DNA from: SZUA-521 sp041738285
GTDB lineage: Bacteria; Pseudomonadota; Gammaproteobacteria; Pseudomonadales; Azotimanducaceae
Assembly (NCBI GenBank): GCA_041738285.1
Contig: JBGSQB010000122.1
Location: forward strand, 1-35,484
Length of the DNA stretch: 35,484 nt
Direction: 5' to 3'
The notes beneath the pieces were generated by a model that saw nothing but the letters and a program-made list of their open reading frames with translations, was not told where the DNA came from and did not search any database. This document shows, piece after piece, positions 1 to 7,454 of this stretch (positions are counted from its first letter, which is position 1; every line of letters begins with the position of its first letter). Position numbers and translations under genes: made by a program.

Positions 1-689
1 GGTTCTTGCGGCGCGAGGCCGATGACGCGGTTCATCAATGCGCGGGTGTCGTCACTGATGACCCCGTCATCGGCGAGGTACCGTGCCTGCGCCAGCGCCG
101 TCAGCACATTGGCCTCGTCGGGCGCCAGTCGCTCCAACGCCTCGAACGCAGTGACGGCCGCGCGATAGTTGCCTTGGCGCATGCGCGCATGGCCGAGGAG
201 ATACCAGCTCTTGGCGTCGTCGGGATCACGCGCCAGATGCGCTTCCAGACGCTGCGCCCAATCGCCGATCGACGACGCGTCATGGCCCTCGGCACCCAGT
301 AGCGCACGGTCGCGATCGAGCGCGACCAGGTCGATTGCGCCCAGATCGCTATAGATGAGGCTCGCACCGCCGACGACCACGAGCACGACCAACCCCACCA
401 GCACCAGCGGTACGCGTTGCGAAACACGTGCGGTCGCCGCCAACGCACCGTCGGCGTCCTCGAGCAGCGCGGCCGCGGATTCGGCGGCTAGCGCCTCGTG
501 TTCCTCTGCATTGATCAGGCCCGAATCGCGCTGCTCATCGATCTCCGCGATGCGTTGGCGGTACAGCGCGACGTTGACCGCTCGGCGATCGGCCTGCGTG
601 GGCTGCGCGCGCGCGCGCATGAGTGGTAGCGCGACGAATGCCATCGCCATCGCGCTCAGTACACCGCAGGCGATGAGAAACGGCGTCAC
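1..689 (-). CDS. ccmI: Cytochrome c maturation protein CcmI, TPR-containing (partial, 3' end outside window)
   Basis: CcmI presents apocytochrome c to the heme-ligation complex in the periplasm. The visible 229 codons show a first membrane helix at about residues 3-20, a cytoplasmic segment with the usual YRQRIAEID-type sequence, a second helix near residues 95-117, and then a TPR-like stretch containing KSWYLLGHARMRQGNYRAA. The reading frame is still open at base 1, so the C-terminal part is missing. The chosen start is a GTG at 689 that overlaps the ccmH stop codon as GTGA (686-689). Every other gene junction in this operon is a 4-nt overlap, which supports that start. Position after ccmH and the two-helix-plus-TPR layout fit separate CcmI proteins of non-enteric gammaproteobacteria. 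No ATG start is available in this frame near ccmH. Confidence 0.9.
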   Translation of the reverse strand, partial: MTPFLIACGVLSAMAMAFVALPLMRARAQPTQADRRAVNVALYRQRIAEIDEQRDSGLINAEEHEALAAESAAALLEDADGALAATARVSQRVPLVLVGLVVLVVVGGASLIYSDLGAIDLVALDRDRALLGAEGHDASSIGDWAQRLEAHLARDPDDAKSWYLLGHARMRQGNYRAAVTAFEALERLAPDEANVLTALAQARYLADDGVISDDTRALMNRVIGLAPQE

Positions 690-1150
690 GGCGGGTCGCG
701 TTCCGACAACAGCACGGCCAACCGTGCCTGCGCATCCGCATCGAGACTCGCAACCGCGACCCGCCTGCGCCGAGCCAGCATCACGATCACGATGATCGCA
801 AGCAGGGCGAGGCTCGCGGGAATTGCCCAGAGCGCAATCGTGTCGACCCGCATGGGGGGATCGTAGAGAACGAAGTCGCCGTACCGATCCTGCAGGAACG
901 TACGGATCTCATCGTCGCGCTTGCCTTCGATGACGAGTGTGTAGACGACGCGGCGCAGGTCCGCCGCGATGGGCGCATCGGACCCCGACAGGTTCGTATT
1001 GAGGCACTTCGGGCATCGGAACTCGTCGATCAATGCGGAATAGCGCTTCGATTGATCTTCGGATTCGAACTCATAGGCATCGATCGCACCTTGTCCCCAG
1101 ACCGAGGTGCAGAGTACGAACAGGAACGCCGCAACTGATCGCTCGATCAT
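686..1150 (-). CDS. ccmH: Cytochrome c-type biogenesis protein CcmH (thiol-reducing subunit)
   Basis: CcmH is a membrane-anchored thioredoxin-like partner that keeps apocytochrome CXXCH cysteines reduced and works with CcmF at the ligation step. The 154-aa product has an N-terminal signal peptide (about residues 1-20). It carries the hallmark RCPKC motif with Cys46 and Cys49 followed by LNTNL, and the downstream RDDEIRTFLQDRYGDFVLY segment typical of the family. One transmembrane helix spans about residues 104-126 and ends in RRRR. This is the short CcmH type without the fused TPR domain of the E. coli protein; that domain is the separate ccmI. It overlaps ccmG by ATGA at 1147-1150. Confidence 0.96.
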   Translation of the reverse strand: MIERSVAAFLFVLCTSVWGQGAIDAYEFESEDQSKRYSALIDEFRCPKCLNTNLSGSDAPIAADLRRVVYTLVIEGKRDDEIRTFLQDRYGDFVLYDPPMRVDTIALWAIPASLALLAIIVIVMLARRRRVAVASLDADAQARLAVLLSERDPP

Positions 1151-1701
1151 CGCGCTTTGCTCGCAAGCGCGTCGCGCAATTGCGCCACCAATGGCACGAA
1201 CTCCGCCTCCCAGACACGTCGATTAACGTCGCCAACGCGTTTGTGCACGATGACACCGTGTTGATCGACGAGAAAACTCTCGGGCGCGCCGTAGACGCCG
1301 AGATCTACACCGAGCAGACCATCAGCATCGATGACGTGGCGTTCGTAGGGATCGCCGTAGCGGGCCAGCCACCTGCGCGCGGCCGCGGGATCGTCCTTGT
1401 AGTTGATACCGATGATCCGCATGCCTTCCTCGTCGTGAATGCGCGCAAGCTCGGCATGTTCGGCTTTGCAGGTGGGACACCAGGTTGCCCATACGTTCAC
1501 GAGCGTAACCTGACCTTCGAAAATCGATTGTGTGACGACGGTGTCGGGTGCGTTCAGATCGGCGAGCGCGAACGCGGGAAACGCGCGCCCGACCAGCGCC
1601 GACGGCAACCGATGCGGATCCTCGAGGCTGAAGCCGGCGTATAGCAGACCCACCAGCACAACGAACGCCACCAGTGGGACGAACAGGCTTGCGCGACTCA
1701 C
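1147..1701 (-). CDS. ccmG: Thiol:disulfide interchange protein CcmG (DsbE)
   Basis: This is a periplasmic membrane-tethered thioredoxin that supplies reductant to the Ccm apocytochrome-handling proteins. The 184-aa product has one N-terminal transmembrane anchor (about residues 5-23) and a thioredoxin fold. Its active site is WCPTC with Cys75 and Cys78, preceded by TLVNVWATW as in DsbE proteins. A GVYGAPESFLVD segment supplies the cis-proline loop. Translation is predicted to begin at a GTG that overlaps the ccmF stop as GTGA (1698-1701). Its length matches the family. Confidence 0.96.
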   Translation of the reverse strand: MSRASLFVPLVAFVVLVGLLYAGFSLEDPHRLPSALVGRAFPAFALADLNAPDTVVTQSIFEGQVTLVNVWATWCPTCKAEHAELARIHDEEGMRIIGINYKDDPAAARRWLARYGDPYERHVIDADGLLGVDLGVYGAPESFLVDQHGVIVHKRVGDVNRRVWEAEFVPLVAQLRDALASKAR

Positions 1702-3671
1702 GAGGCGGCCGCGCCTGCGGCACCGTGTTCCACCACCTTGGCGTCACGCACGCGCAGCCGTCGATAGCGCGGATCTGCGATCGCGATGACGCCACCGAGT
1801 GCCATCAACAGCGCGCCGAACCACACCCATCGCACCAACGGCTTGTATTGGCCGCGCACCGCCCACGCGCCATTTGGCAGGCCATCGCCGAGCGCAACGA
1901 ATACATCGCGAGCAAAGCCCGGTTCGATGGCCGCTTCCGTCATGACGTTACCGCCCGACAGATAGCGCCGCTTCTCCGGCCGCAGCAGGTAGCTCGGACC
2001 GTCACCATCGACCCGGATCGTTGCCTGCTGGGCAAGATAATTCGGCCCACGCAGTTCGTCGACCGACTGCAGTGTGAGGGTCAACGCACCGAGCTCCATG
2101 GACTCCCCTGTCATCAGGCGGACGTCGCGCTCGATCGACAGCTGACTCGTGACAACGACGCCGAGAAGGGACACGACGAATCCCAGATGCGCCACGCTCA
2201 TACCGACATAGGCCACGGGAATACCCGACCACTTGCGCAAACCCTGGCTGCGTTGCCAGAGATCACGCAGGTGCGAACCGATGACCCAGACCGCGAGCAT
2301 CACCGCGAACACCACTTCGATGTGGAGCGTGTCGGACAACACCAGAGGCACCAATACGCCGATGACGAGGCTCACCGCGATCAGCACGGCATAGCCGCGC
2401 ACCACGGCGGCACCGCCGTTGCGCTTCCAGCGCAGGAACGGCCCGAAGCCCAGCAGCACGGTGAGCAATGCCATGAGCGGATTGAAGAGCGCGTTGAAGT
2501 ACGGTGGTCCAACCGAGATCTTGTCGCCCCCGGTCGCCGCCTCGTAGGCGAGCGGATACAGCGTGCCGAGCAGGACCACACTCAGCGCAAGCGTGAACAG
2601 CACGTTGTTGGCGAGCAGCATGACCTCGCGGGACAGCAGCGAAAATCCTGCCTGACTCTTGATCACCGGCGCGCGAATCGCATACAGGGTGAGCGAGCCG
2701 CCGACCACGAGCACGAGAAACGCGAGAATGAACAGGCCGCGCTCCGGATCGACTGCAAACGCATGCACAGAGGTGAGCACACCGGAACGGACGATGAACG
2801 CGCCAAGGAGCGACAGTGAGAACGCCGCTATCGCGAGCAGTACGGTCCAGCTCTTGAACACACCCCGCTTTTCCGTCACCGCGAGCGAATGCACGAGTGC
2901 AGTCCCCACGAGCCACGGCATGAACGATGCGTTCTCGACGGGATCCCAGAACCACCAGCCACCCCAGCCCAATTCGTAGTAAGCCCACCAGCTGCCGAGG
3001 GCGATACCGACGGTTAAGAGTGACCAAGCGAGATTTGTCCAGGGCCGCGACCAGCGCGCCCAGGCGGCATCCAACCGACCGCTCATCAGCGCAGCAATGG
3101 CGAAGGCAAACGCGACGGAGAATCCGACATAGCCCGCGTACAGGATGGGCGGATGCACGATCAGTCCGAATTCCTGCAACAGCGGATTCAAATCGCTGCC
3201 TTCGGACGGAGCCATCGGCAGCGATCGTTCGAACGGGTTGCTGGTGAACAGCGAGAACGCAATGAAGCCTGCCGACAGCAGGCCCATGATGCCAAGGACG
3301 CGGGCCGACAGCGCCATCGGCAGATCGCCGCTACGCAGCGCAACCGCTACCGTCCACGCACCCATGATCATGATCCACAGCAGGAACGAGCCTTCGTGCG
3401 CACCCCACAATGCACTGGCCTTGTACGCGATCGGCAGCAGCGTGTTCGAGTTGCGCGCGACGTAGGAGACCGAGAAATCGTCGGTTACGAAAGCATGCAG
3501 CAGGCAGCTGAATGCGACGACCACGAACACCAGCACGCCGAGCGCAAGGGTCGGCGCCGTGCGCATCAGCGTTGCGTCCGCTCGATGCGCACCGATCATC
3601 GGCAGCGTGGCCAAAGCGCACGCCAGCATGAACGCGAGAATCAGTGCGAAGTGGCCGGCTTCTGCAATCAT
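1698..3671 (-). CDS. ccmF: Heme lyase subunit CcmF
   Basis: CcmF is the large polytopic inner-membrane subunit that attaches heme to apocytochrome c. The 657-aa protein shows many hydrophobic helices and the tryptophan-rich heme-handling segment at about residues 228-250 (core GWGGWWFWDPVENASF). His173 (in VHPPILY), His261 and His303 fall at the same positions as the known E. coli heme-ligand histidines. His495 in a SVAHLGF context is the likely fourth. The family is usually about 650 aa, so the gene looks full length. ATGA at 3668-3671 couples it to ccmE. Confidence 0.97.
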   Translation of the reverse strand: MIAEAGHFALILAFMLACALATLPMIGAHRADATLMRTAPTLALGVLVFVVVAFSCLLHAFVTDDFSVSYVARNSNTLLPIAYKASALWGAHEGSFLLWIMIMGAWTVAVALRSGDLPMALSARVLGIMGLLSAGFIAFSLFTSNPFERSLPMAPSEGSDLNPLLQEFGLIVHPPILYAGYVGFSVAFAFAIAALMSGRLDAAWARWSRPWTNLAWSLLTVGIALGSWWAYYELGWGGWWFWDPVENASFMPWLVGTALVHSLAVTEKRGVFKSWTVLLAIAAFSLSLLGAFIVRSGVLTSVHAFAVDPERGLFILAFLVLVVGGSLTLYAIRAPVIKSQAGFSLLSREVMLLANNVLFTLALSVVLLGTLYPLAYEAATGGDKISVGPPYFNALFNPLMALLTVLLGFGPFLRWKRNGGAAVVRGYAVLIAVSLVIGVLVPLVLSDTLHIEVVFAVMLAVWVIGSHLRDLWQRSQGLRKWSGIPVAYVGMSVAHLGFVVSLLGVVVTSQLSIERDVRLMTGESMELGALTLTLQSVDELRGPNYLAQQATIRVDGDGPSYLLRPEKRRYLSGGNVMTEAAIEPGFARDVFVALGDGLPNGAWAVRGQYKPLVRWVWFGALLMALGGVIAIADPRYRRLRVRDAKVVEHGAAGAAAS

Positions 3672-4093
3672 GATGTCTTGTGCATTCCCGCGAGTTCAGG
3701 GGGCATGTAGTTCTCATCGTGCTTCGCAAGCACTTCTTCGGCGACGAACACCCCGTCATCGCCCAGGCGCCCGGTGCACAGCACGCCTTGGCCTTCCTTG
3801 AACAGATCCGGCAGCATGCCTCGATAGGTCACCGTGAAGTCGGAGCCGGCGAGATCGCTCAGCACAAAGCGAACCGCAAGCTCATCGCTCGCATGCTCGA
3901 CGCTCCCCACCTTCACCATGCCTCCGGCTCGAATGCGCGCGCCGACCGGCGCCTCGCCCGAGACGATCTGATCGGGCGGGTAGAAGAGGTTGATGTTCTC
4001 GTTCAGCGCAGTCAGCACGAGGCCGACCGTCACGCCAGCGCCTACCAGGAGAAACACAACCGCGACCAATCGATTGCGTCGAATGGGATTCAT
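3668..4093 (-). CDS. ccmE: Periplasmic heme chaperone CcmE
   Basis: CcmE covalently binds heme delivered by CcmC and passes it to CcmF. The 141-aa sequence has an N-terminal signal-anchor helix (about residues 9-30) followed by an OB-fold domain. It carries the signature HDENY with the heme-binding His125 and Tyr129, then MPPEL. The VSGEAPVGARIRAGGMV stretch is also typical. This is the usual histidine-type CcmE, not the cysteine variant. It starts with ATG in an ATGA overlap with the ccmD stop. Confidence 0.97.
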   Translation of the reverse strand: MNPIRRNRLVAVVFLLVGAGVTVGLVLTALNENINLFYPPDQIVSGEAPVGARIRAGGMVKVGSVEHASDELAVRFVLSDLAGSDFTVTYRGMLPDLFKEGQGVLCTGRLGDDGVFVAEEVLAKHDENYMPPELAGMHKTS

Positions 4094-4284
4094 GATTTGA
4101 CCTCATCAGCATCGACCGCGCCGCGGCGGGCGCGTTCACCTTCGATTGCAAAAAAACGTCGCCGCGTGATGTACGGCGCACACAGATTCGCAAGGAGCAC
4201 GACCAGACCCAGGCCATAAGCACTCCAAACGTAGAGGCCGTGGCCGCCCATTGCGATGAAACTGGCGACACTATCGAAGCTCAT
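4090..4284 (-). CDS. ccmD: Heme exporter protein CcmD
   Basis: This small single-helix membrane protein helps release heme-loaded CcmE from CcmC and CcmAB. The predicted product has 64 residues, with the typical MGGHGLYVWSAYGLG segment and one transmembrane helix (about residues 18-38), followed by a basic tail ending ITRRRF. A longer in-frame start exists 33 nt upstream. I prefer the ATG at 4284 because it overlaps the ccmC stop as ATGA (4281-4284), like its neighbours, and gives the normal CcmD length. Confidence 0.93.
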   Translation of the reverse strand: MSFDSVASFIAMGGHGLYVWSAYGLGLVVLLANLCAPYITRRRFFAIEGERARRGAVDADEVKS

Positions 4285-5045
4285 TGGACGTGCTGCCTCA
4301 CGGTCGCCTGGACCCACTGCGTCGCACGCTCACGTTCCAGGATGACATTCGCCGTGCGCATGAACGCAAGTCCACCAAACAACGCATAAAATCCCAACAC
4401 ACTCACCAACAGTGGCAGATACATCTCAGGCGGCATGGAGGGTGCTTCTGTCAGTTTGAACGTGGACGGCTGATGCAATGTCAGCCACCAGTCCACGGAA
4501 TACTTGATGATCGGAATGTTGATTGTACCTACGACCGCCAGCAGCGCACAGGCGCGACCCGCGGTCTCTTCGCGCGGAATCGCCTGTCGCAGCGCCATCA
4601 ACCCGAAGTAAAGGAATAGCAGCACCAGCATCGAAGTGGTGCGTGCATCCCACACCCACCACGTACCCCAGGTGGGCTTACCCCATATTGCACCGGTGAT
4701 GAGTGCAAGCGCCGTCATCGACATGCCAAATGGAACGACGGCGACCATGAACATGTCGGCCAGCTTCATCCGCCACACCAGCAGCACCAGTCCCGCAGCG
4801 CCGACCATCATGTACACCGACTGCGCGAGAATTGCCGTCGGTACATGCACGTAGATGATGCGAAAACTGTTGCCCTGCAGATAGTCCTGCGGCGCAAACG
4901 CAAGGCCCCAGGCGAACCCGACCACGATACCGAGCACACCGACGCCCAGGAACCAGGGCGCGAGGCGCCCGGCAATGCCGTAAAACGAACGCGGGGATCC
5001 GAGTCTGTGCCACCACGACTTCAGCACGTTCATTGCGCTACTCAT
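4281..5045 (-). CDS. ccmC: Heme exporter/handling protein CcmC
   Basis: CcmC is an inner-membrane protein that loads heme onto CcmE. The 254-aa product has six likely helices and the tryptophan-rich signature at residues 121-133 (WGKPTWGTWWVWD). It has two conserved histidines: His67 in YVHVPTA and His191 in TLHQPST. Length and order agree with the family. Translation starts at an ATG overlapping the ccmB stop (ATGA, 5042-5045). Confidence 0.97.
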   Translation of the reverse strand: MSSAMNVLKSWWHRLGSPRSFYGIAGRLAPWFLGVGVLGIVVGFAWGLAFAPQDYLQGNSFRIIYVHVPTAILAQSVYMMVGAAGLVLLVWRMKLADMFMVAVVPFGMSMTALALITGAIWGKPTWGTWWVWDARTTSMLVLLFLYFGLMALRQAIPREETAGRACALLAVVGTINIPIIKYSVDWWLTLHQPSTFKLTEAPSMPPEMYLPLLVSVLGFYALFGGLAFMRTANVILERERATQWVQATVRQHVQ

Positions 5046-5746
5046 TCAAGTCCTACCTTCAGTCCCATGGCGGCCGCGAACGGCGCGAATGTGATCGACA
5101 GACTCGCGAGCGCCGCCATCCACGCCAGTTGGGCGCTTGCGCCAACGCCATCCACCACTGCAGCGACCGCGCCCGACCCGAGGATCAGCACCGGCACGTA
5201 CAAGGGCAGCACGATCAGCGCCAACAGCAGACTGCCCCGCTTGAGGTTCACGGTCAGCGCAGCGCCCACCGCCCCGATCACACTCAGCACGGGCGTGCCC
5301 AGCAGCAGCGTCACCATCAAGGTTCCGAAAGCCTCGCTTGGCAGATTCAGCATGAGCGCGGCCACCGGCGAGAGCAGCACGAGGGGCAGCCCTGTAACCA
5401 GCCAGTGCGCGGCGATCTTGGCGATCACGCCGGCGAACAGCGGCTGCGCGTGCAACACCATCTGCTCGAGCGTCCCATCGTCATAGTCGCGGCGGAACAA
5501 GCCGTCGAGCGCAAGCAGCGTCGATAGCAGCGCGAGTACCCATAGCACACCAGGGGCCAGTTCGGCCAACCGTTCTGGACCCGGCCCAACGCCCAGTGGA
5601 AAAAGTGCGACGGCCAGCACAAAAAACATCAATGGATTGGCAAGATCCCCGGGAGATCGCAGCGCGATCCGCACATCACGTCGAAGTTGAGTGACAACCA
5701 GGCGCCACACTGACGGTCGTGTCACCGCGAAGGCGTCGTTCGTCAC
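5042..5746 (-). CDS. ccmB: Heme exporter protein CcmB (ABC transporter permease)
   Basis: This is the membrane subunit of the CcmAB ABC transporter, which uses ATP to release holo-CcmE from CcmC. The protein has about six hydrophobic segments, and the family-typical start of the core is visible: RDVRIALRSPGDLANPLMFF followed by ALFPLGVGP, plus RRDYDDGTLEQMVL. An upstream ATG at 5866 would add about 40 charged residues that lie over ccmA and look non-coding. I therefore chose the GTG at 5746, which overlaps the ccmA stop as GTGA and gives 234 aa. A second in-frame GTG at 5725 would give 227 aa, closer to the usual ~220. Confidence 0.93.
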   Translation of the reverse strand: MTNDAFAVTRPSVWRLVVTQLRRDVRIALRSPGDLANPLMFFVLAVALFPLGVGPGPERLAELAPGVLWVLALLSTLLALDGLFRRDYDDGTLEQMVLHAQPLFAGVIAKIAAHWLVTGLPLVLLSPVAALMLNLPSEAFGTLMVTLLLGTPVLSVIGAVGAALTVNLKRGSLLLALIVLPLYVPVLILGSGAVAAVVDGVGASAQLAWMAALASLSITFAPFAAAMGLKVGLE

Positions 5747-6336
5747 GACAGGTCGCCCAGGGTATGCAATCGCGCACCCGCGATGCCGAGCGGTGGGTGT
5801 GTCGCGCAGATCGCACTGCCGCCCCTGGCGCGATGCGCATCCAGCAACTGGCGCACCAAAGCGCATCCATCGTCATCGAGCGCGGTCAGCGGCTCATCGA
5901 GCAACCACAGAGGCGCACCGCCGAGATCGAGGCGCGCCAGTGTCACCCGCCGCTGCTGACCTGCCGACAGAACCTGGCACGGTGTTTGGGAATAGCCGCG
6001 CAGACCCACCGTATCGAGGGCACGACGGATGCGCACCGTGTCCGCATCGATCCCCAGCAGCGCCGCGTACCACTGCAGATTCTCCAGCGGCGTCAGTTGC
6101 CCATTGATGCCGCCGCGGTGACCGAGATAGAGAAACGTAACCGCGTGAATAGCTTGGCCCGTGTAGTCGGACGTCAACCCGGCAAGACACCGCAGAAGTG
6201 TCGTCTTGCCGCTGCCGTTGGGACCGCGTAGTTCGATGACTTCGCCCGGATGCAACGCGAGACTGAGGCCGGCAAACAGCGTCCGGCCATCACGTTTACA
6301 CGCAAGTTCAGTGACGGACAGGTGCGGTGATGCCAA
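5743..6336 (-). CDS. ccmA: Heme exporter ATP-binding protein CcmA
   Basis: CcmA is the ATPase subunit of the CcmAB transporter. The 197-aa ABC domain has Walker A GPNGSGKT at residues 38-45, the signature LSAGQQRR from residue 123, and Walker B LWLLDEP at 143-149. The first gene of the ccm block starts at a TTG (6336) without a clear Shine-Dalgarno sequence, so the exact start is the weakest point. No in-frame ATG lies upstream in a sensible position. A 42-nt gap separates it from the upstream RidA-like gene, so it is probably co-transcribed with the run from ppnN, or served by a weak internal promoter that I cannot identify. Confidence 0.95.
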   Translation of the reverse strand: MASPHLSVTELACKRDGRTLFAGLSLALHPGEVIELRGPNGSGKTTLLRCLAGLTSDYTGQAIHAVTFLYLGHRGGINGQLTPLENLQWYAALLGIDADTVRIRRALDTVGLRGYSQTPCQVLSAGQQRRVTLARLDLGGAPLWLLDEPLTALDDDGCALVRQLLDAHRARGGSAICATHPPLGIAGARLHTLGDLS

Positions 6337-6378
6337 AACGGGGGAGCTTCAGTGTTCAAACGCCGCGCATTATAGAAC

Positions 6379-6834
6379 CTATCGAACCACCGCGATGCAC
6401 TCGATCTCCACGCGCGCGCCAACTGCGATGCCGCTGGCACCGAGCGCACTGCGTGCCGGCAGCGAACCGGCAGTGAAGTACGTCCGGTACACCTCGTTCA
6501 TGGCCGACCATTCGGCCATGTCGGCCAGGAAGATGGTGCACTTGACGATGTCGTCGATGCTCGCCCCGTGCCGGGCAAGCGTTGCCGAGATGTTGTCCAT
6601 CGTCTGCCGCGTCTCGGCCGCGATACCTCCGGGTACGACTTCGAGCGTGCCGGGAAGCCGGCCGAGTTCGCCGGAAAGGTACAGGGTATCGTTCACCCGC
6701 ACGGCTTCGGAAAATGGCAGGTCCTGTGCGGCGGCGTCGGGATTGCTGAGAAAAGTCACGTCCGCCGACGTATTGACGTTCACGTCACAGCCTGCCGCAA
6801 TGGCCAGAACAATGGTCAGCATCAGCAGCTTCAT
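6379..6834 (-). CDS. RidA (YjgF/YER057c/UK114) family protein with lipoprotein signal
   Basis: The core (about residues 30-151) belongs to the RidA family, whose founding members hydrolyse reactive enamine/imine intermediates to keto acids. The conserved segment around Arg128 (LPARSALGASG) and the C-terminal VEIECIAV are present, and these form the active-site pocket in RidA. Unlike ordinary cytoplasmic RidA (about 130 aa), this 151-aa form begins with a short signal peptide and lipobox IAAGC (Cys16), so it should be a periplasm-facing lipoprotein. Asp17 follows the cysteine; in E. coli Asp at +2 favours inner-membrane retention. GGGAG lies about 9 nt before the ATG. It overlaps the yjdF-like gene on its upstream side (ATGA, 6831-6834). 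The substrate is unknown. Confidence 0.88.
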   Translation of the reverse strand: MKLLMLTIVLAIAAGCDVNVNTSADVTFLSNPDAAAQDLPFSEAVRVNDTLYLSGELGRLPGTLEVVPGGIAAETRQTMDNISATLARHGASIDDIVKCTIFLADMAEWSAMNEVYRTYFTAGSLPARSALGASGIAVGARVEIECIAVVR

Positions 6835-7454
6835 GACGCGCGTCTCCCGTTCAGTTGTCGATCATGCAGTGGCGTGAGCATCATGAGCGCGGCAACCGCA
6901 CCAACGAGTGCAAACATCATGTCCGATTGGGTGTCCCAGACGTAACCTTGCGTGCCGAGAAACGCATCCGCGGCCTCTTCTGACAGCAGCGCCACCCACC
7001 ACTCGATCAATTCGTAGAACGCGCTGATACCCAAGACTGTCGCGATCAGCAGAAACACCAGCCACTTGCCGCGTTCGAGCGGCGACGTTCGCAACAGAAT
7101 TTCGCGCGCGATCATCACGGGCACGAACCCTTGCACGAAGTGGCCGACTTTGTCGTAGTTGTTGCGTTCGAAGCCGAAGGGTTCCTTCAGCCAGTCGAAT
7201 AGCGGCACTTCGGCATAGGTGTAGTGTGCGCCGACGAGCAGGACCACGGCGTGCAGGAGAATCAGCCAGTACACCAGCACCGTCAGCGGAAACCGCTGCC
7301 AGGTGGCGGCAATGAGTACCAGCGCGAAGAGTGCCGGGATCGACTCCAGCCACCAGGTTGCGACGTCCTTGGGTTCGTGCGCAGACCACAGCGTGACCAG
7401 CGTGAATACCACCAGCCAGAGCGCGATCGCGATACGCGACGGCCGGTCGATCAT
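6831..7454 (-). CDS. DUF2238 (YjdF-like) polytopic inner-membrane protein
   Basis: This 207-aa protein has about six transmembrane helices and the family-typical segments ERNNYDKVGHFVQGF and FYELIEWWVALL. The last of these is followed by TQGYVWDTQSDMMFALVGA near the C terminus. These match DUF2238/YjdF, a widespread membrane family without an established biochemical role. The conserved Asp, His and Glu residues inside helices suggest ion or metal handling, but that is inference. It is coupled by ATGA overlaps to both neighbours (6831-6834 and 7451-7454). Confidence 0.85.
   Translation of the reverse strand: MIDRPSRIAIALWLVVFTLVTLWSAHEPKDVATWWLESIPALFALVLIAATWQRFPLTVLVYWLILLHAVVLLVGAHYTYAEVPLFDWLKEPFGFERNNYDKVGHFVQGFVPVMIAREILLRTSPLERGKWLVFLLIATVLGISAFYELIEWWVALLSEEAADAFLGTQGYVWDTQSDMMFALVGAVAALMMLTPLHDRQLNGRRAS

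Noticed and set aside
1674..2819. Open frame of 381 codons opposite ccmF
   Set aside because: It is extremely His/Gln/Glu/Arg-rich, the usual antisense of hydrophobic helices, and ccmF is certain.
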